A DNA stretch of 64,000 nucleotides from Streptomyces seoulensis (GTDB lineage Bacteria; Actinomycetota; Actinomycetes; Streptomycetales; Streptomycetaceae). Shown here one piece after another: positions 54,007 to 62,122 of this stretch. The translations under genes and the position numbers were made by a program. The notes under the pieces were generated by a model, which made no database searches, was not told the origin of the DNA, and worked only from the letters and a program-made list of their open reading frames with translations. The DNA lies in assembly GCF_022846655.1 (NCBI RefSeq), contig NZ_AP025667.1, positions 5,059,001 to 5,123,000 of the forward strand, written 5' to 3'. Each line of letters begins with the position of its first letter. The first letter of the stretch is position 1.

Positions 54007-55670
54007 CAGAACTCCCCCGTCCGGTCGGTGCGCAGCCGCTCCAGAACGAGGAGCGCGGCCGCGCAGACGACCATGAGAATCGTGGAAAGGGCCATCGCCT
54101 GGCCGTAGTTCAGCTCCCCCGGCCGGCTCAGCAGCCGGGCCACCGCCACCGGGAGCGTCGGGTCGTCGGGCCGGGCGATGAACACGGTCGCCCCGAACTC
54201 ACCGAGCGACACCGCGAACGCGAACCCGGCGGCGACCAGCGACGCCCGCCGCACCAGCGGCAGATCGACCTCCCGCCACACCCGCCAGGGCGAAGCCCCG
54301 AGCACGGCCGCCGCCTCCCTGAGCCGGGTGTCCACCGCCCGCAGCACCGGCAGCATGGTCCGTACGACGAAGGGGGCGCCCACCAGCGCCTGGGCGAGCG
54401 GGACCAGGAACCAGGACTGGCGCAGGTCCAGCGGCGGCTCGTCCAGCGCGATCAGGAAGCCGAAGCCGACCGTCACCGCGGAGACGCCGAGCGGCAGCAT
54501 CAGCAGCGCGTCGAACCCGCGCACCAGCCGCCCCGCGTCCCGGCGGGCCAGCGCGGCGGCGGCGAGACCGCCGACGGCCAGGGCGATGCCGGTGGCGGCG
54601 AACGCGTACTCCAGCGAGGTCCACACCGCGTGCAGCGGCGCGACCAGGAACGTACCGCCGTCGGCGTCGGTGAGCGCCTGGTAGTAGCCGAACCCGGGCG
54701 CGTCCAGCGAGCGGCGCACCAGCACGGCGAGCGGCAGCACCAGCAGCACCGCGACGGTGGCGAGCACCCCGCCGAGCAGCGCCCACTGTCCGGCGCCGCG
54801 CGGACGGCGGGCGGTGACGGAGGCGTCGACCAGGCGCAGCGCGCTCTCCCGGCGCCGTACCGTCCAGGCGTGCACGGCGAGGATCGCGCCGACCGCGGCG
54901 AACTGGACCAGGGTCAGGACGGCGGCCGTGGTCAGGTCGAAGACCTCGGAGGTCTGGCGGTAGATCTCCACCTCCAGGGTGGAGAAGGTGGGCCCGCCGA
55001 GGATCTGGACCACGCCGAAGGAGGTGAAGGTGAACAGGAAGACCATCAGCGCGGCGGCGGCCACGGCGGGCGCCAGCGCGGGCAGGGTGACCTGCCGCCA
55101 GGCGCGCAGCGGGGACGCGCCGAGCATCCGGGCGGCCTCCTCCTGCCGGGGGTCGAGCTGTCCCCACAGCCCGCCGACGGTACGGACGACGACGGCGTAG
55201 TTGAAGAAGACGTGCGCGAGCAGGATGGCCCACACCGTGGTGTCCAGGCGGACGCCCCACAGCTCGTCCAGCAGTCCGCCGTGGCCGACCAGCGCGAGGA
55301 ACGCGGTGCCGACGACCACCGTGGGCAGCACGAACGGCACGGTGACCACGGCCCGCAGCACCTGCTTGCCGGGGAACTCCAGCCGGGCGAAGGCGTAGGC
55401 GGCGGGCAGCGCGAGCAGCAGGGTGAGCGCCGTGGAGGCGAGCGCCTGCCAGGTGGTGAACCACAGCACGTGCCGGATGTCGGGGCGGGCCAGCACCTCG
55501 GCGAAGCGCCCGAGGTGCCAGGTGCCGTCGGCCTTGAGCCCGCGCGCCGTGATCGCGGTGACGGGCCAGGCGAAGAACAGCGCGAAGAACGCGACGGGCA
55601 GGGCCATCAGCCCCAGCCGCGCCACGCTCCCGCGGCTTCGCCGTGCGGCTACTTCAGTACGAGCGACGTC
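54006..55670 (-). CDS. thiP: Thiamine ABC transporter permease (fused two-domain)
   Basis: A 554-residue permease made of two BPD-type halves, each with about six membrane segments. EAA loops are LDPRQEEAARMLGASPLRAW in the first half and VDTRLREAAAVLGASPWRVW in the second. This duplicated single-chain layout is that of ThiP. The start is uncertain: GTG 55670 is taken; GTG 55685 and GTG 55625 (after cgggagc) are alternatives. It overlaps the end of thiB by about 20 bp. Confidence 0.9.
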   Translation of the reverse strand, partial: DVARTEVAARRSRGSVARLGLMALPVAFFALFFAWPVTAITARGLKADGTWHLGRFAEVLARPDIRHVLWFTTWQALASTALTLLLALPAAYAFARLEFPGKQVLRAVVTVPFVLPTVVVGTAFLALVGHGGLLDELWGVRLDTTVWAILLAHVFFNYAVVVRTVGGLWGQLDPRQEEAARMLGASPLRAWRQVTLPALAPAVAAAALMVFLFTFTSFGVVQILGGPTFSTLEVEIYRQTSEVFDLTTAAVLTLVQFAAVGAILAVHAWTVRRRESALRLVDASVTARRPRGAGQWALLGGVLATVAVLLVLPLAVLVRRSLDAPGFGYYQALTDADGGTFLVAPLHAVWTSLEYAFAATGIALAVGGLAAAALARRDAGRLVRGFDALLMLPLGVSAVTVGFGFLIALDEPPLDLRQSWFLVPLAQALVGAPFVVRTMLPVLRAVDTRLREAAAVLGASPWRVWREVDLPLVRRASLVAAGFAFAVSLGEFGATVFIARPDDPTLPVAVARLLSRPGELNYGQAMALSTILMVVCAAALLVLERLRTDRTGEF

Positions 55671-56722
55671 CACGAGCTGACCCACTGGTCGCGGTTGGCG
55701 GCGATCCTCCCGGGCGCCATGGTCGCCGGGTCCTTGGCCGCGGGCCCGTACTCGGTGAACTCGGCGGGCACCTCGGCGCCCTTGATCACCGGGTACACGA
55801 ACATGTTCATCGGCATGTCCTGCTGGAACTTCCTGGACAGCAGGAAGTCGAGGAACGCCTTGCCGCCCTCGGGGTTCTTCGCGTTCTTCAGCAGCCCGGC
55901 GAACTCGACCTGCCGGAAGCAGGTGCCCTCGGCGACACCGGTCGGGGCGGTCGTCGGCTTCTTCTTGGCGTAGATCACCTCGGCGGGCGGCGAGGAGGCG
56001 TACGACACGACCAGCGGCCGGTCACCGCCCGCCTTCTTGCCCTCGGAAGAGCCGGAGAACTCCTGGTAGTAGGCCTGCTCCCAGCCGTCGACGACCTTGA
56101 CCCCGTTGGCCTTGAGCTTCTTCCAGTACCCCTCCCAGCCCTTGTCGCCGTAGGTCGCGGCGCTGCCGAGCAGGAAGCCGAGGCCGGGTGAGGAGGTGGC
56201 GGCGTTCTCGGTGACCAGGAGGTTCTTGTACTTCGGGTCGGCGAGGTCGGCGAAGGTGCGCGGCGGCTTCAGCTTGTGCTTGTCGAAGTACGCCTTGTCG
56301 TAGTTGACGCAGACGTCGCCGTGGTCGACGGGCGTGACCCGGTGCCCCGCGCGGTCGAGCTGGAAGGCGGGGTCGGCCTGGTCGAGGCCCTTGGCCGCGT
56401 ACGGCTGGAAGAGGCCGTTGTCGAGGGCGCGGGAGAGCAGGGTGTTGTCGACGCCGAAGAAGACGTCGCCCTGGGGGTTGTCCTTGGTGAGGACCGCCTT
56501 GTTGACGGCCTGTCCGGCGTCGCCGTCCTTGAGGACGCGCAACCGGTAGCCGGACTGCTTCTCGAAGTCCGCGATCACGTTCTTGGACGCGGCCCACGAG
56601 TCGTGGCTGACGAGGGTCACGGTCTTGGTGTCCGCGGCCCCCTTGGTGTCGGTTGACCCGCACGCGGAGAGCGTGAGCAGGCCGAGGCCGACCGCCGCGG
56701 CCACGAAGGTCTTGGTGTGCAC
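55649..56722 (-). CDS. thiB: Thiamine-binding lipoprotein
   Basis: A 357-residue solute-binding protein with a lipoprotein signal (MHTKTFVAAAVGLGLLTLSAC, lipobox LSAC). The core contains VTLVSHDSWAASKNVIADFEKQSGYRL, VNKAVLTKDNPQGDVFFGVDN, DHGDVCVNYDK, TSSPGLGFLLGSA and VVSYASSPPAEV, matching TbpA/ThiB. The GTG at 56722 follows aggaggacc. It is first in thiB-thiP-thiQ and lies directly behind the TPP riboswitch. Confidence 0.93.
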   Translation of the reverse strand: MHTKTFVAAAVGLGLLTLSACGSTDTKGAADTKTVTLVSHDSWAASKNVIADFEKQSGYRLRVLKDGDAGQAVNKAVLTKDNPQGDVFFGVDNTLLSRALDNGLFQPYAAKGLDQADPAFQLDRAGHRVTPVDHGDVCVNYDKAYFDKHKLKPPRTFADLADPKYKNLLVTENAATSSPGLGFLLGSAATYGDKGWEGYWKKLKANGVKVVDGWEQAYYQEFSGSSEGKKAGGDRPLVVSYASSPPAEVIYAKKKPTTAPTGVAEGTCFRQVEFAGLLKNAKNPEGGKAFLDFLLSRKFQQDMPMNMFVYPVIKGAEVPAEFTEYGPAAKDPATMAPGRIAANRDQWVSSWTSLVLK

Positions 56723-56758
56723 TGGTGGTCCTCCTGGGTGGGCCAGGAAGAGACGCGG

Positions 56759-56793
56759 CCCTGCCCGGACTCCGCGCGGGAGGCCGGGCAGGG
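56759..56793 (-). terminator. Expression-platform hairpin of the TPP riboswitch
   Basis: A stable two-part stem, ccctgcccgg/ccgggcaggg (56759-56768 with 56784-56793) plus ctcc/ggag around gcgcg, lies between the aptamer and the thiB ribosome site (56728-56736). It could act as the regulated terminator or compete with aptamer folding. Confidence 0.65.
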
Positions 56794-56813
56794 CGCAACA
56801 GCTTGAGTGATGA

Positions 56814-56904
56814 CCGAACTTCCTACCCAGAATGACCTGGGCGAGGTTCAGAGGGTCTGCGGCCTGGTTGCCGCACTCTCAGCGCTGTGGCGCTCCCCTG
56901 TCGG
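56814..56904 (-). ncRNA. TPP riboswitch (THI element) aptamer
   Basis: Read leftward the sequence contains caggggagcgcc, gcgctgagagtgcgg, cagaccctctgaacct and a terminal gggtaggaagttcgg, the conserved blocks of the thi-box: the GGGGxGC entry, CUGAGA, ACCCUxUGAACCU and GUAGGGA-like exit. Short ccga/tcgg ends can form P1. It precedes thiB-thiP-thiQ, so it should reduce transporter expression when thiamine pyrophosphate is plentiful. A strong upstream promoter could not be assigned. Confidence 0.95.
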
Positions 56905-56950
56905 AATATGCAGATGTATGACCGTATGAAGTTGTGCTGACCGGCCCAGG

Positions 56951-58057
56951 TTACCGCTCGGTGGCGGCGAGCTGGCCACACGCCCCGTCGATCTCCTGAC
57001 CGCGGGTGTCCCGGACGGTCACCGGCACGCCGTGCGCGGCGATGGCCTTCACGAACGCCTCCTCGTCCTCGGGACGCGAGGCGGTCCACTTGGAACCGGG
57101 GGTGGGGTTGAGCGGGATGAGGTTGACGTGCACGGGCCTGCCCTTGAGCAGCCGGCCGAGCCGGTCACCGCGCCACGCCTGGTCGTTGATGTCCCGGATC
57201 AGCGCGTACTCGATGGACAGCCGACGGCCCGACTTCTCCGCGTACTCGAACCCGGCGTCCAGGACCTCGCGCACCTTCCACCGCGTGTTCACGGGGACGA
57301 GGGTGTCGCGCAGTTCGTCGTCGGGGGCGTGCAGGGAGATCGCCAGCCGGCACTTGAAGCCCTCGTCGGCGAAGCGGTGGATGGCGGGGACCAGGCCGAC
57401 GGTCGACACGGTGATGCCGCGCTGCGACAGGCCGAGGCCGTCGGGGGCGGGGTCGGTGAGGGCGCGGATGGCGCCGACGACGCGCTTGTAGTTGGCGAGC
57501 GGCTCGCCCATGCCCATGAAGACGATGTTGGACAGCCGGGCGGGCCCGCCGGGGACCTCTCCGTCCCGGAGCGCCCGCATCCCGTCCACGATCTGGTGCA
57601 CGATCTCGGCGGTGGACAGGTTCCGGTCCAGCCCCGCCTGCCCGGTCGCGCAGAACGGGCAGTTCATGCCGCATCCGGCCTGCGAGCTGATGCACATGGT
57701 GACCCGGTCCGGGTACCGCATCAGCACGGACTCGACCAGCGTGCCGTCGAACAGCCGCCACAGCGTCTTACGGGTGGTGCCCTGGTCCGTGGACAGATGC
57801 CGGACCACCGACATCAGGTCCGGGAACAGCGCCTCCCGCAGCTTCTCCCGCGCACCGGCCGGGATGTCCGTCCAGTGCTCGGGGTCGTGCGTGTACCGCG
57901 CGAAGTAGTGCTGCGAGAGCTGCTTGGCACGAAACGGCTTCTCCCCCGCCTCGGCGACAGCGTCCTTCCGCTCCGCGGGCGAAAGGTCGGCGAGGTGCCG
58001 CGGCGGCTTCTTGGCTCCGCGGGGGGCGACGAATGTGAGTTCTCCGGGCTTGGGCAT
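56951..58057 (-). CDS. rlmN: 23S rRNA (adenine2503-C2) / dual-specificity RNA methyltransferase RlmN
   Basis: A 368-residue radical-SAM enzyme methylating A2503 of 23S rRNA and A37 of some tRNAs. The cluster motif CGMNCPFC gives Cys129, Cys133 and Cys136. The methyl-carrying Cys is probably Cys361 in [12 protein letters not shown], and [15 protein letters not shown] and [19 protein letters not shown] are typical. The ATG at 58057 gives [15 protein letters not shown] diverged copy of this start and its leader occurs near 62123-62206 on the other side of an element remnant. Confidence 0.96.
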   Translation of the reverse strand: MPKPGELTFVAPRGAKKPPRHLADLSPAERKDAVAEAGEKPFRAKQLSQHYFARYTHDPEHWTDIPAGAREKLREALFPDLMSVVRHLSTDQGTTRKTLWRLFDGTLVESVLMRYPDRVTMCISSQAGCGMNCPFCATGQAGLDRNLSTAEIVHQIVDGMRALRDGEVPGGPARLSNIVFMGMGEPLANYKRVVGAIRALTDPAPDGLGLSQRGITVSTVGLVPAIHRFADEGFKCRLAISLHAPDDELRDTLVPVNTRWKVREVLDAGFEYAEKSGRRLSIEYALIRDINDQAWRGDRLGRLLKGRPVHVNLIPLNPTPGSKWTASRPEDEEAFVKAIAAHGVPVTVRDTRGQEIDGACGQLAATER

Positions 58058-58155
58058 GGTGATACCAGTGTCTCAGATCGACTCGGGGTGCCCAGGCCGG
58101 AGCGGGGTGGGGGTGGTCACCCGTGGGTGGCGTCTGTCGGCGTTGGTCGACCTCG

Positions 58156-58179
58156 GACGGCCCAGGGACGGCCCAGGGG
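58156..58179. repeat. Left copy of the GACGGCCCA end repeat
   Basis: The sequence gacggcccagggacggccca resembles 62036-62055 (gacggcccagagacggcccg) at 18 of 20 positions, in the same orientation. The right copy lies immediately after the integrase stop. Such paired short repeats at both ends of the remnant suggest element-end sequences. Confidence 0.6.
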
Positions 58180-58221
58180 TGCGTGCTCTGGGGATGGGAT
58201 GATCTCTCCGGAGGGGTGCGA

Positions 58222-58449
58222 GTGGACATGCTTGAGCTGATGGAGTGGCTGGCCGAGCGCGGAGTCACGACCGTCTTCAAGGTCGACGGTGACCGCATGG
58301 TTGAGCGACGGACGGCATGGATGGTCATCGTCAGCGGTGGGCCGCTCGGTGACGACTCGTTCTTCCGTGCCGACCTGGCCACGGCAGACGCATGCCTTGA
58401 CTCGTTGCTCGCCCATCTGGAGAGCAAGGGACTGTCGCCGTTCACATGA
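58222..58449 (+). CDS. Small hypothetical protein
   Basis: A 75-residue acidic protein (VDMLELMEWLAERGVTT...). It is predicted as mixed helix and strand with an EWLAERG helix, MVIVSGGPLGDD and a C-terminal helix LATADACLDSLLAHLESKG. There is a good ribosome site (ggaggggtgcga) before the GTG at 58222; the ATG at 58228 is possible. I recognise no family. It is divergent from rlmN and sits at the left edge of the element remnant, so it may be cargo. Confidence 0.65.
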   Translation: MDMLELMEWLAERGVTTVFKVDGDRMVERRTAWMVIVSGGPLGDDSFFRADLATADACLDSLLAHLESKGLSPFT

Positions 58450-58544
58450 TCAGGATGTTCCCAGAAGCTGTTGCTGCCGCTCGCAGTTCCGGCGAGCCGG
58501 GCCTCCGGATCGATCTCGGAAAACGTCGTGGCAGCGATGTCACC

Positions 58545-58569
58545 GTGGGTTCAAATCCCACCGCCTCCG
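58545..58569 (+). tRNA. tRNA 3' fragment (T arm and acceptor strand)
   Basis: GTGGG-TTCAAAT-CCCAC (58545-58561) is a perfect T arm and CGCCTCC-G follows as acceptor 3' strand and discriminator. The matching 5' acceptor GGAGGCG and the D and anticodon arms are not found upstream, so this is not a whole gene. The sequence is like the end of tRNA-Ser. It is followed by a strong terminator, as a real tRNA gene would be. It probably marks an integration site (att) of the element. Confidence 0.75.
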
Positions 58570-58588
58570 CTTGATGAGCAGTGAGAAC

Positions 58589-58619
58589 GGCGCCCGACCA
58601 GGAACATCGGTCGGGCGCC
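58589..58619 (+). terminator. Terminator downstream of the tRNA fragment
   Basis: An 11-bp perfect stem (ggcgcccgacc / ggtcgggcgcc) with a 9-base loop followed by ttcctc, 20 bp after the tRNA fragment. Confidence 0.85.
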
Positions 58620-58646
58620 TTCCTCATGCGCGGTGCCTTCTAATGA

Positions 58647-58699
58647 CCGTGGTTCCCCGTGAGTTCCCGGTCTACCGGGCACGGATGGGGCACGGCTTC
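58647..58699. repeat. Element repeat, copy A
   Basis: Contains ccgtggttccccg (58647-58659) and then ggcacggatggggca with ggcttc. A diverged second copy lies at 60547-60590. The two are in the same orientation and about 1.9 kb apart. The function is unknown. Confidence 0.55.
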
Positions 58700-59036
58700 A
58701 GTCGCCCTGGAACCACAGATAGCTGCCTGGAGTGCCGGCGCACCGCTCCAGCAACCTTGCCAGGTCGTCCAAGGCACGGAGCTGACGCTCATCGGTGCAC
58801 CGTTGCCGTAGATCGGGGATCTCACCGAGAGCAACGGCAGCCTCCTGCTCGTTCATCAGAGCATCCCCGTACGGATCTACGGCGGTCAGCCGCCCAGGCA
58901 CTCCGAGCAGCCGTAGCAAGCCGATCGCATCCGCCAACGCGTCCCCGTGCCCGAACGAACTCTGTATCAGCGTCGCTCGGGACTTGCGCCAGTTACGCGT
59001 TGGCCGTGCTGAGTGCAGCTCCACGTCTATCCCCAC
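58698..59036 (-). CDS. Hypothetical protein
   Basis: A 112-residue protein from the GTG at 59036 (VGIDVELHSARPTRNWRKSR...); a TTG at 59066 would add 10 residues. It contains SFGHGDALADAIGLLRLLGVPGRL, LMNEQEAAVALGEIPDLRQ and a C-terminal LARLLERC, with no signal peptide or membrane segment. I do not recognise a family. The codon use is less GC-biased than neighbours, in keeping with element cargo. The stop of the next gene leftward is absent; it reads toward the tRNA fragment. Confidence 0.6.
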   Translation of the reverse strand: MGIDVELHSARPTRNWRKSRATLIQSSFGHGDALADAIGLLRLLGVPGRLTAVDPYGDALMNEQEAAVALGEIPDLRQRCTDERQLRALDDLARLLERCAGTPGSYLWFQGD

Positions 59037-59105
59037 GGGCTCATGATGCCTGCTACAGAGACTCAACCTCTGATCCGTAGCTCTAGCCAGCTCGGTCTAG
59101 GACGG

Positions 59106-59498
59106 TCATTCCGGTCGCTCCGAGGCCTCTGAGGGACGCCGATGGGCGGGGGCAGTTGTTGGGGTTGCGGTACCGCGCTGCTGTACGGCTTGCTTCGCTG
59201 CCAGGTTCCGGGCGTGAGCTTCACGTCGCAGCCGCCGTTCGTAGTCGGCGATCTGACGGGCAACGGGGACGCTGGTGGACGTTCGGATCAACCGCTCGTT
59301 TTCACGATCCACCAGGAAAGGACCGTTGCCCCCCAATCGAGGGCGCTGTCCCTGACCGTCCCAGACGGCTCCCCAGTAGAAGATCCACCCGAACGGCAAG
59401 GCCACCACGCGCAGGATCCGAAGGTCGTACTCGACGCAGCCCCGTGCGCCGTCGATCTCGGCAAGCACCAGTCTGCGCGCGTCCTCCTCGGTCAGCAT
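59106..59498 (-). CDS. YrhB/Imm35-like immunity-type protein
   Basis: A 130-residue protein. The first 85 residues (LTEEDARRLVLAEIDGARG, RVVALPFGWIFYWGAVWDG, LGGNGPFLVDRENERLIRTSTSVPVARQIADYERR) match the YrhB domain, proposed to be an immunity protein fold (Imm35). A basic/Ala tail of about 45 residues follows. No polymorphic toxin gene is adjacent. I chose the ATG at 59498. It sits inside the element remnant, so it may be an orphan immunity gene. Confidence 0.78.
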   Translation of the reverse strand: MLTEEDARRLVLAEIDGARGCVEYDLRILRVVALPFGWIFYWGAVWDGQGQRPRLGGNGPFLVDRENERLIRTSTSVPVARQIADYERRLRREAHARNLAAKQAVQQRGTATPTTAPAHRRPSEASERPE

Positions 59499-59704
59499 CG
59501 CCCGATGATGGCATGGCGCCTTCACACGCCGGGACGTTTCACGCCTGGCGTACACCCGCTTTAGGAGCGAGGTTGGGTAGCTCCGGGCCTGACCTGTGGG
59601 TTTCCACCCGTGGAAGGGGTGGACCGATCGTGCCTTTGAGCACCGTAGTTCCCCCTGGGGGCCCGCCTGTTCTAGCACGAGAGTGGCACAGCGCCGGGCC
59701 CGTT

Positions 59705-59718
59705 TGACTAGCCAGTCA
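59705..59718. repeat. Short palindrome TGACT-AGCC-AGTCA
   Basis: Five-base arms around AGCC at 59705-59718. It overlaps the stop codon of the small membrane protein gene that follows. It could be an operator, but the significance is low. Confidence 0.3.
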
Positions 59719-59955
59719 GATGTCCAGCCGCCGCGGATCACCGGGGACCGTCCGTATCCAGGAGCGCAGTTTCCAGCAGACTGCGATGGGCCCCACGAGC
59801 ATGCAAAGCATCCACAGGCCCACGCTGGCGGGGGAGATCATGTAGTACTCCCACCGCTCCGGAAGCAGGGCTGGAAGTGCGATCGCCAGCACGAGGGAAA
59901 GCCACGTGCCTATCACCGTGAGTACGGCCTTAGACACGATTACCGCTCTCCGCAT
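59716..59955 (-). CDS. Small two-span membrane protein
   Basis: A 79-residue protein with two hydrophobic segments (IVSKAVLTVIGTWLSLVLAIALP and SVGLWMLCMLVGPIAVCW) and a short Arg/Pro C-terminal tail. The ATG at 59955 follows a ggggaa site. It is probably an inner-membrane protein of unknown role, carried by the element and oriented like the neighbouring immunity-type gene. Confidence 0.65.
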   Translation of the reverse strand: MRRAVIVSKAVLTVIGTWLSLVLAIALPALLPERWEYYMISPASVGLWMLCMLVGPIAVCWKLRSWIRTVPGDPRRLDI

Positions 59956-60136
59956 TGCATTCCCCGCCTTCGATGTTCTCCTTCGGCCGTAGATTACATC
60001 GCGATTTTTTGAGGTCTGGCCTCATCTTTATCAGGTCGATCACGGCCCGCCTGGGGGCTGGAGGGACCCCAGCCCTAGGACAACCTTCTGACTGCCAGGG
60101 GCCGCTCCCGTCCGGTCGTGTTCGTCGCTGTTGGTG

Positions 60137-60454
60137 TCAGCCGTTGGTGTCAGGCGTCAGACCTGTTCTTGACAGATCAGCCCCCTGTGGCGTCTTCCGG
60201 TGCCGCCGGCCCTGGGCCCGCCACGTCAGCGCGACGCCAGCCAGCATGAGCAGACTCTGGCCGTGGAAGGGCACCAGCCAAGTTGCCGTGAGGCTCGCAG
60301 CAATCAGCGACGTCCCAGCACCCCACACGCGAGGCTGTTTGACTCCCTTGCGCACCCAAGGGAATGCGATGCGCCCAGTCGTCATGGCCAACAAGCCGGT
60401 CACGGTTAGTGTCAAGGCCATCACGAGAATGAGCACAAGAACGACAGGCGACAC
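60137..60454 (-). CDS. Small three-span membrane protein
   Basis: A 105-residue protein with three hydrophobic segments (VVLVLILVMALTLTVTGLLA, VWGAGTSLIAASLTATWLV, SLLMLAGVALTW) and a basic C-terminal tail. The GTG at 60454 follows gggggaggg. No family is recognised. Together with the 79-residue gene it gives the remnant two membrane proteins on the same strand. Confidence 0.65.
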   Translation of the reverse strand: MSPVVLVLILVMALTLTVTGLLAMTTGRIAFPWVRKGVKQPRVWGAGTSLIAASLTATWLVPFHGQSLLMLAGVALTWRAQGRRHRKTPQGADLSRTGLTPDTNG

Positions 60455-60546
60455 AGGACCCTCCCCCGGCGCCTTCTCTAGGCACTCGCCGTAATGATCT
60501 CAGCGCTCCACGGGGGGCACAATGCCGTGAGCCTGACCGGTGTTCG

Positions 60547-60590
60547 CCGTGGTTCCCCGCTCGATCAGGCACGGTTGGGGCATGCCTTCT
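60547..60590. repeat. Element repeat, copy B
   Basis: Contains ccgtggttccccg (60547-60559), identical to copy A at 58647, then ggcacggttggggca with gccttc. It lies between the small membrane gene and the GntR fragment. Confidence 0.55.
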
Positions 60591-60674
60591 GATCCGTAGC
60601 TGCAGAGATCGGTCATCAGCGGTCATACAGGCTGCCTGAAGAGTGCTGATGGGTACTGCTGGGCGTAGTCCCTT

Positions 60675-61280
60675 CGATGGCATGCGGGAGCGGACTTCCT
60701 CGCGGAAGTGCACAGGCTTGTAGCCGAGTTCGGCAAGCCTGGCGTAGGTGCCGCCTGGCCCTGTGTCCTTCTGGGTGATCGCGGAGTCGGCGACCAGCGA
60801 CATGGGCAGGTAGCTCGTTGCGAGCAGGACGGGCTTGCCATCAAGGACGAAGCGCCGACGCCGCACGCAGACCCGCTCGCCATCATCAAGGTCTAGAACG
60901 GCGCTGACGTGATCCGGCGCGACCTCTTCGCACACCGTGACCTGATCAACCTCAAGGGCACGATTCTCAGTGTCGGCGGACCAGATCGACCGGCCGCTGC
61001 CCCACTGCTTCTGGGACAACCGCTGAATGCCTCGACGACGAAGCGGCTTGAAGTCCCGGACGAACACGCCGGCACCCTTGCGGGCCTCGACTACACCCTC
61101 GTCGCGGAGCACGCTCAGCGCTTGCCGCGCAGTCATGCGGGCCACGCCGTGCGCGGCCATCAGCTCGTTCTCTCCCGGAAGCCGATCACCCGGACCGTAC
61201 TCGCCCGACTGGATCGCCTCGCGCAGGGAGTCCGCGATCCGTTGGTACTTGGGCCGACGGTCATCGTCGGTGCTGGCCAT
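60675..61280 (-). pseudogene. GntR-family regulator, truncated at the 3' end
   Basis: Begins with a good ribosome site (aaggaggagagg) and ATG at 61280. The winged helix (PKYQRIADSLREAIQSGEY, DRLPGENELMAAHGVARMTARQALSVLRDEGVVEARK) and a UTRA-type ligand domain (VRRRRFVLDGKPVLLATSYLP, EEVRSRMPS) are intact to residue about 202. The frame then runs into unrelated sequence, so the last 40-50 residues usual for the family are missing. KorSA-type GntR repressors of this form control transfer genes of Streptomyces elements. Probably non-functional. Confidence 0.75.
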
Positions 61281-61327
61281 TCGGGAGCCTCTCCTCCTTG
61301 ATCGATGGAACTTCGTCAAGACGCTTC

Positions 61328-61341
61328 GACGTTTTGACGTC
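61328..61341. promoter_or_regulatory. Palindrome upstream of the GntR gene
   Basis: GACGT-TTTG-ACGTC at 61328-61341, 48-61 bp upstream of the GntR start. GntR repressors of this type usually bind inverted repeats at their own promoter, so autoregulation is possible. Confidence 0.35.
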
Positions 61342-61389
61342 TTTTCCAGGTCTCTAGACAGCTTGGGCCATAGGTATGTCGGTCGCGCT

Positions 61390-62037
61390 ATGCATGTAAC
61401 CGCGATCCATCTCCGATACCGGCCCATGGTCGACATGGGCGCCGGCTGCGGTCTTCGGCAAGGGGAGATCGTGGGGCTGGCTGAGGACGCCCTCGACTTC
61501 GAGAACGGCACCGTGCACGTGGTCCGGCAGGTGAAGCTGATCCGCGGCAAGGCCGTGTTCGCCCCGCCGAAATGCAACAAGGAGCGTGACGTGCCGTTGC
61601 CGTCGTCGGTGGTCGACGCGTTACGTGCCCACATGGACCGATACACGCCAGTGGAGATCACGTTGCCGTGGCGGAAGCCTGACGGCCCGAAGGTATCGGC
61701 ACGCCTGCTGTTCACGAACACCGCGAGCGGGTTGGTCTGGCGCAGCAACTTCAACATCCAGGAATGGAAGCCCGCGCTCGCCTCAGCCGGCCTGATCGCG
61801 GAAGCAGGGGACGACGGGAAGTACGCGTTCGCCCGCGAGCACGGGATGCACGCCCTGCGGCACTTCTATGCTTCGGTGCTCCTGGACGCCGGCGAGAGCA
61901 TCAAGGCCGTGAGCGAGTACCTGGGCCACTCCGATCCGGGGCTGACGCTGCGGGTCTACGCGCACCTGATGCCGTCGAGTCAGGAACGCACCCGGAAGGC
62001 CGTGGACACGGTGCTGCTGCCCGCTCCTCGAACCTGA
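61390..62037 (+). pseudogene. Tyrosine recombinase (integrase), N-terminally truncated
   Basis: A 215-residue catalytic domain. The first catalytic Arg is in GAGCGLRQGEIVGL. HALRHFY supplies the His and second Arg, and YLGHSDPGLTLRVYAHLMP the third His and nucleophilic Tyr. Full-length integrases of these elements are near 390-400 residues, so about 170 residues including the core-binding domain are missing; the frame is open upstream but without homology. The 3' end is complete. It could not bind att DNA normally. Confidence 0.8.
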
Positions 62038-62055
62038 CGGCCCAGAGACGGCCCG
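62036..62055. repeat. Right copy of the GACGGCCCA end repeat
   Basis: Overlaps the integrase stop. It matches the left copy at 58156 at 18 of 20 bases, same orientation. Confidence 0.6.
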
Positions 62056-62122
62056 ACGGCCCCGACCGAGCCCCCTGCCTGGCGCTAAACTCCCTGGTAG
62101 GGGGCTTGTTCGTGCCCGGCCA

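Larger units (their letters stand above)
58126..62119. mobile_element. Decayed actinomycete integrative element remnant
   Basis: Bounded on the left by the rlmN leader and on the right by a diverged copy of the same rlmN start and leader. Near both ends it carries the repeat gacggcccagrgacggccc (58156-58174 and 62036-62054). Inside are a tRNA 3' fragment, small accessory genes, a 3'-truncated GntR gene and an N-terminally truncated tyrosine integrase. No replication, transfer or excisionase gene is left. Boundaries are inferred from the repeats. Confidence 0.6.

Noticed and set aside
53562..55973. 803-codon rightward frame over the thiamine transporter genes
   Set aside because: His/Arg/Gln-rich antisense frame without domains; the leftward thi genes are clear.
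56905..56933. Promoter with aacttc and catatt boxes before the TPP riboswitch
   Set aside because: The implied start point would fall inside the aptamer and remove its 5' strand, so the true promoter must lie further upstream.
58450..58569. Complete tRNA gene
   Set aside because: The T arm and acceptor 3' strand are present, but no pairing 5' acceptor, D arm or anticodon arm can be found upstream.
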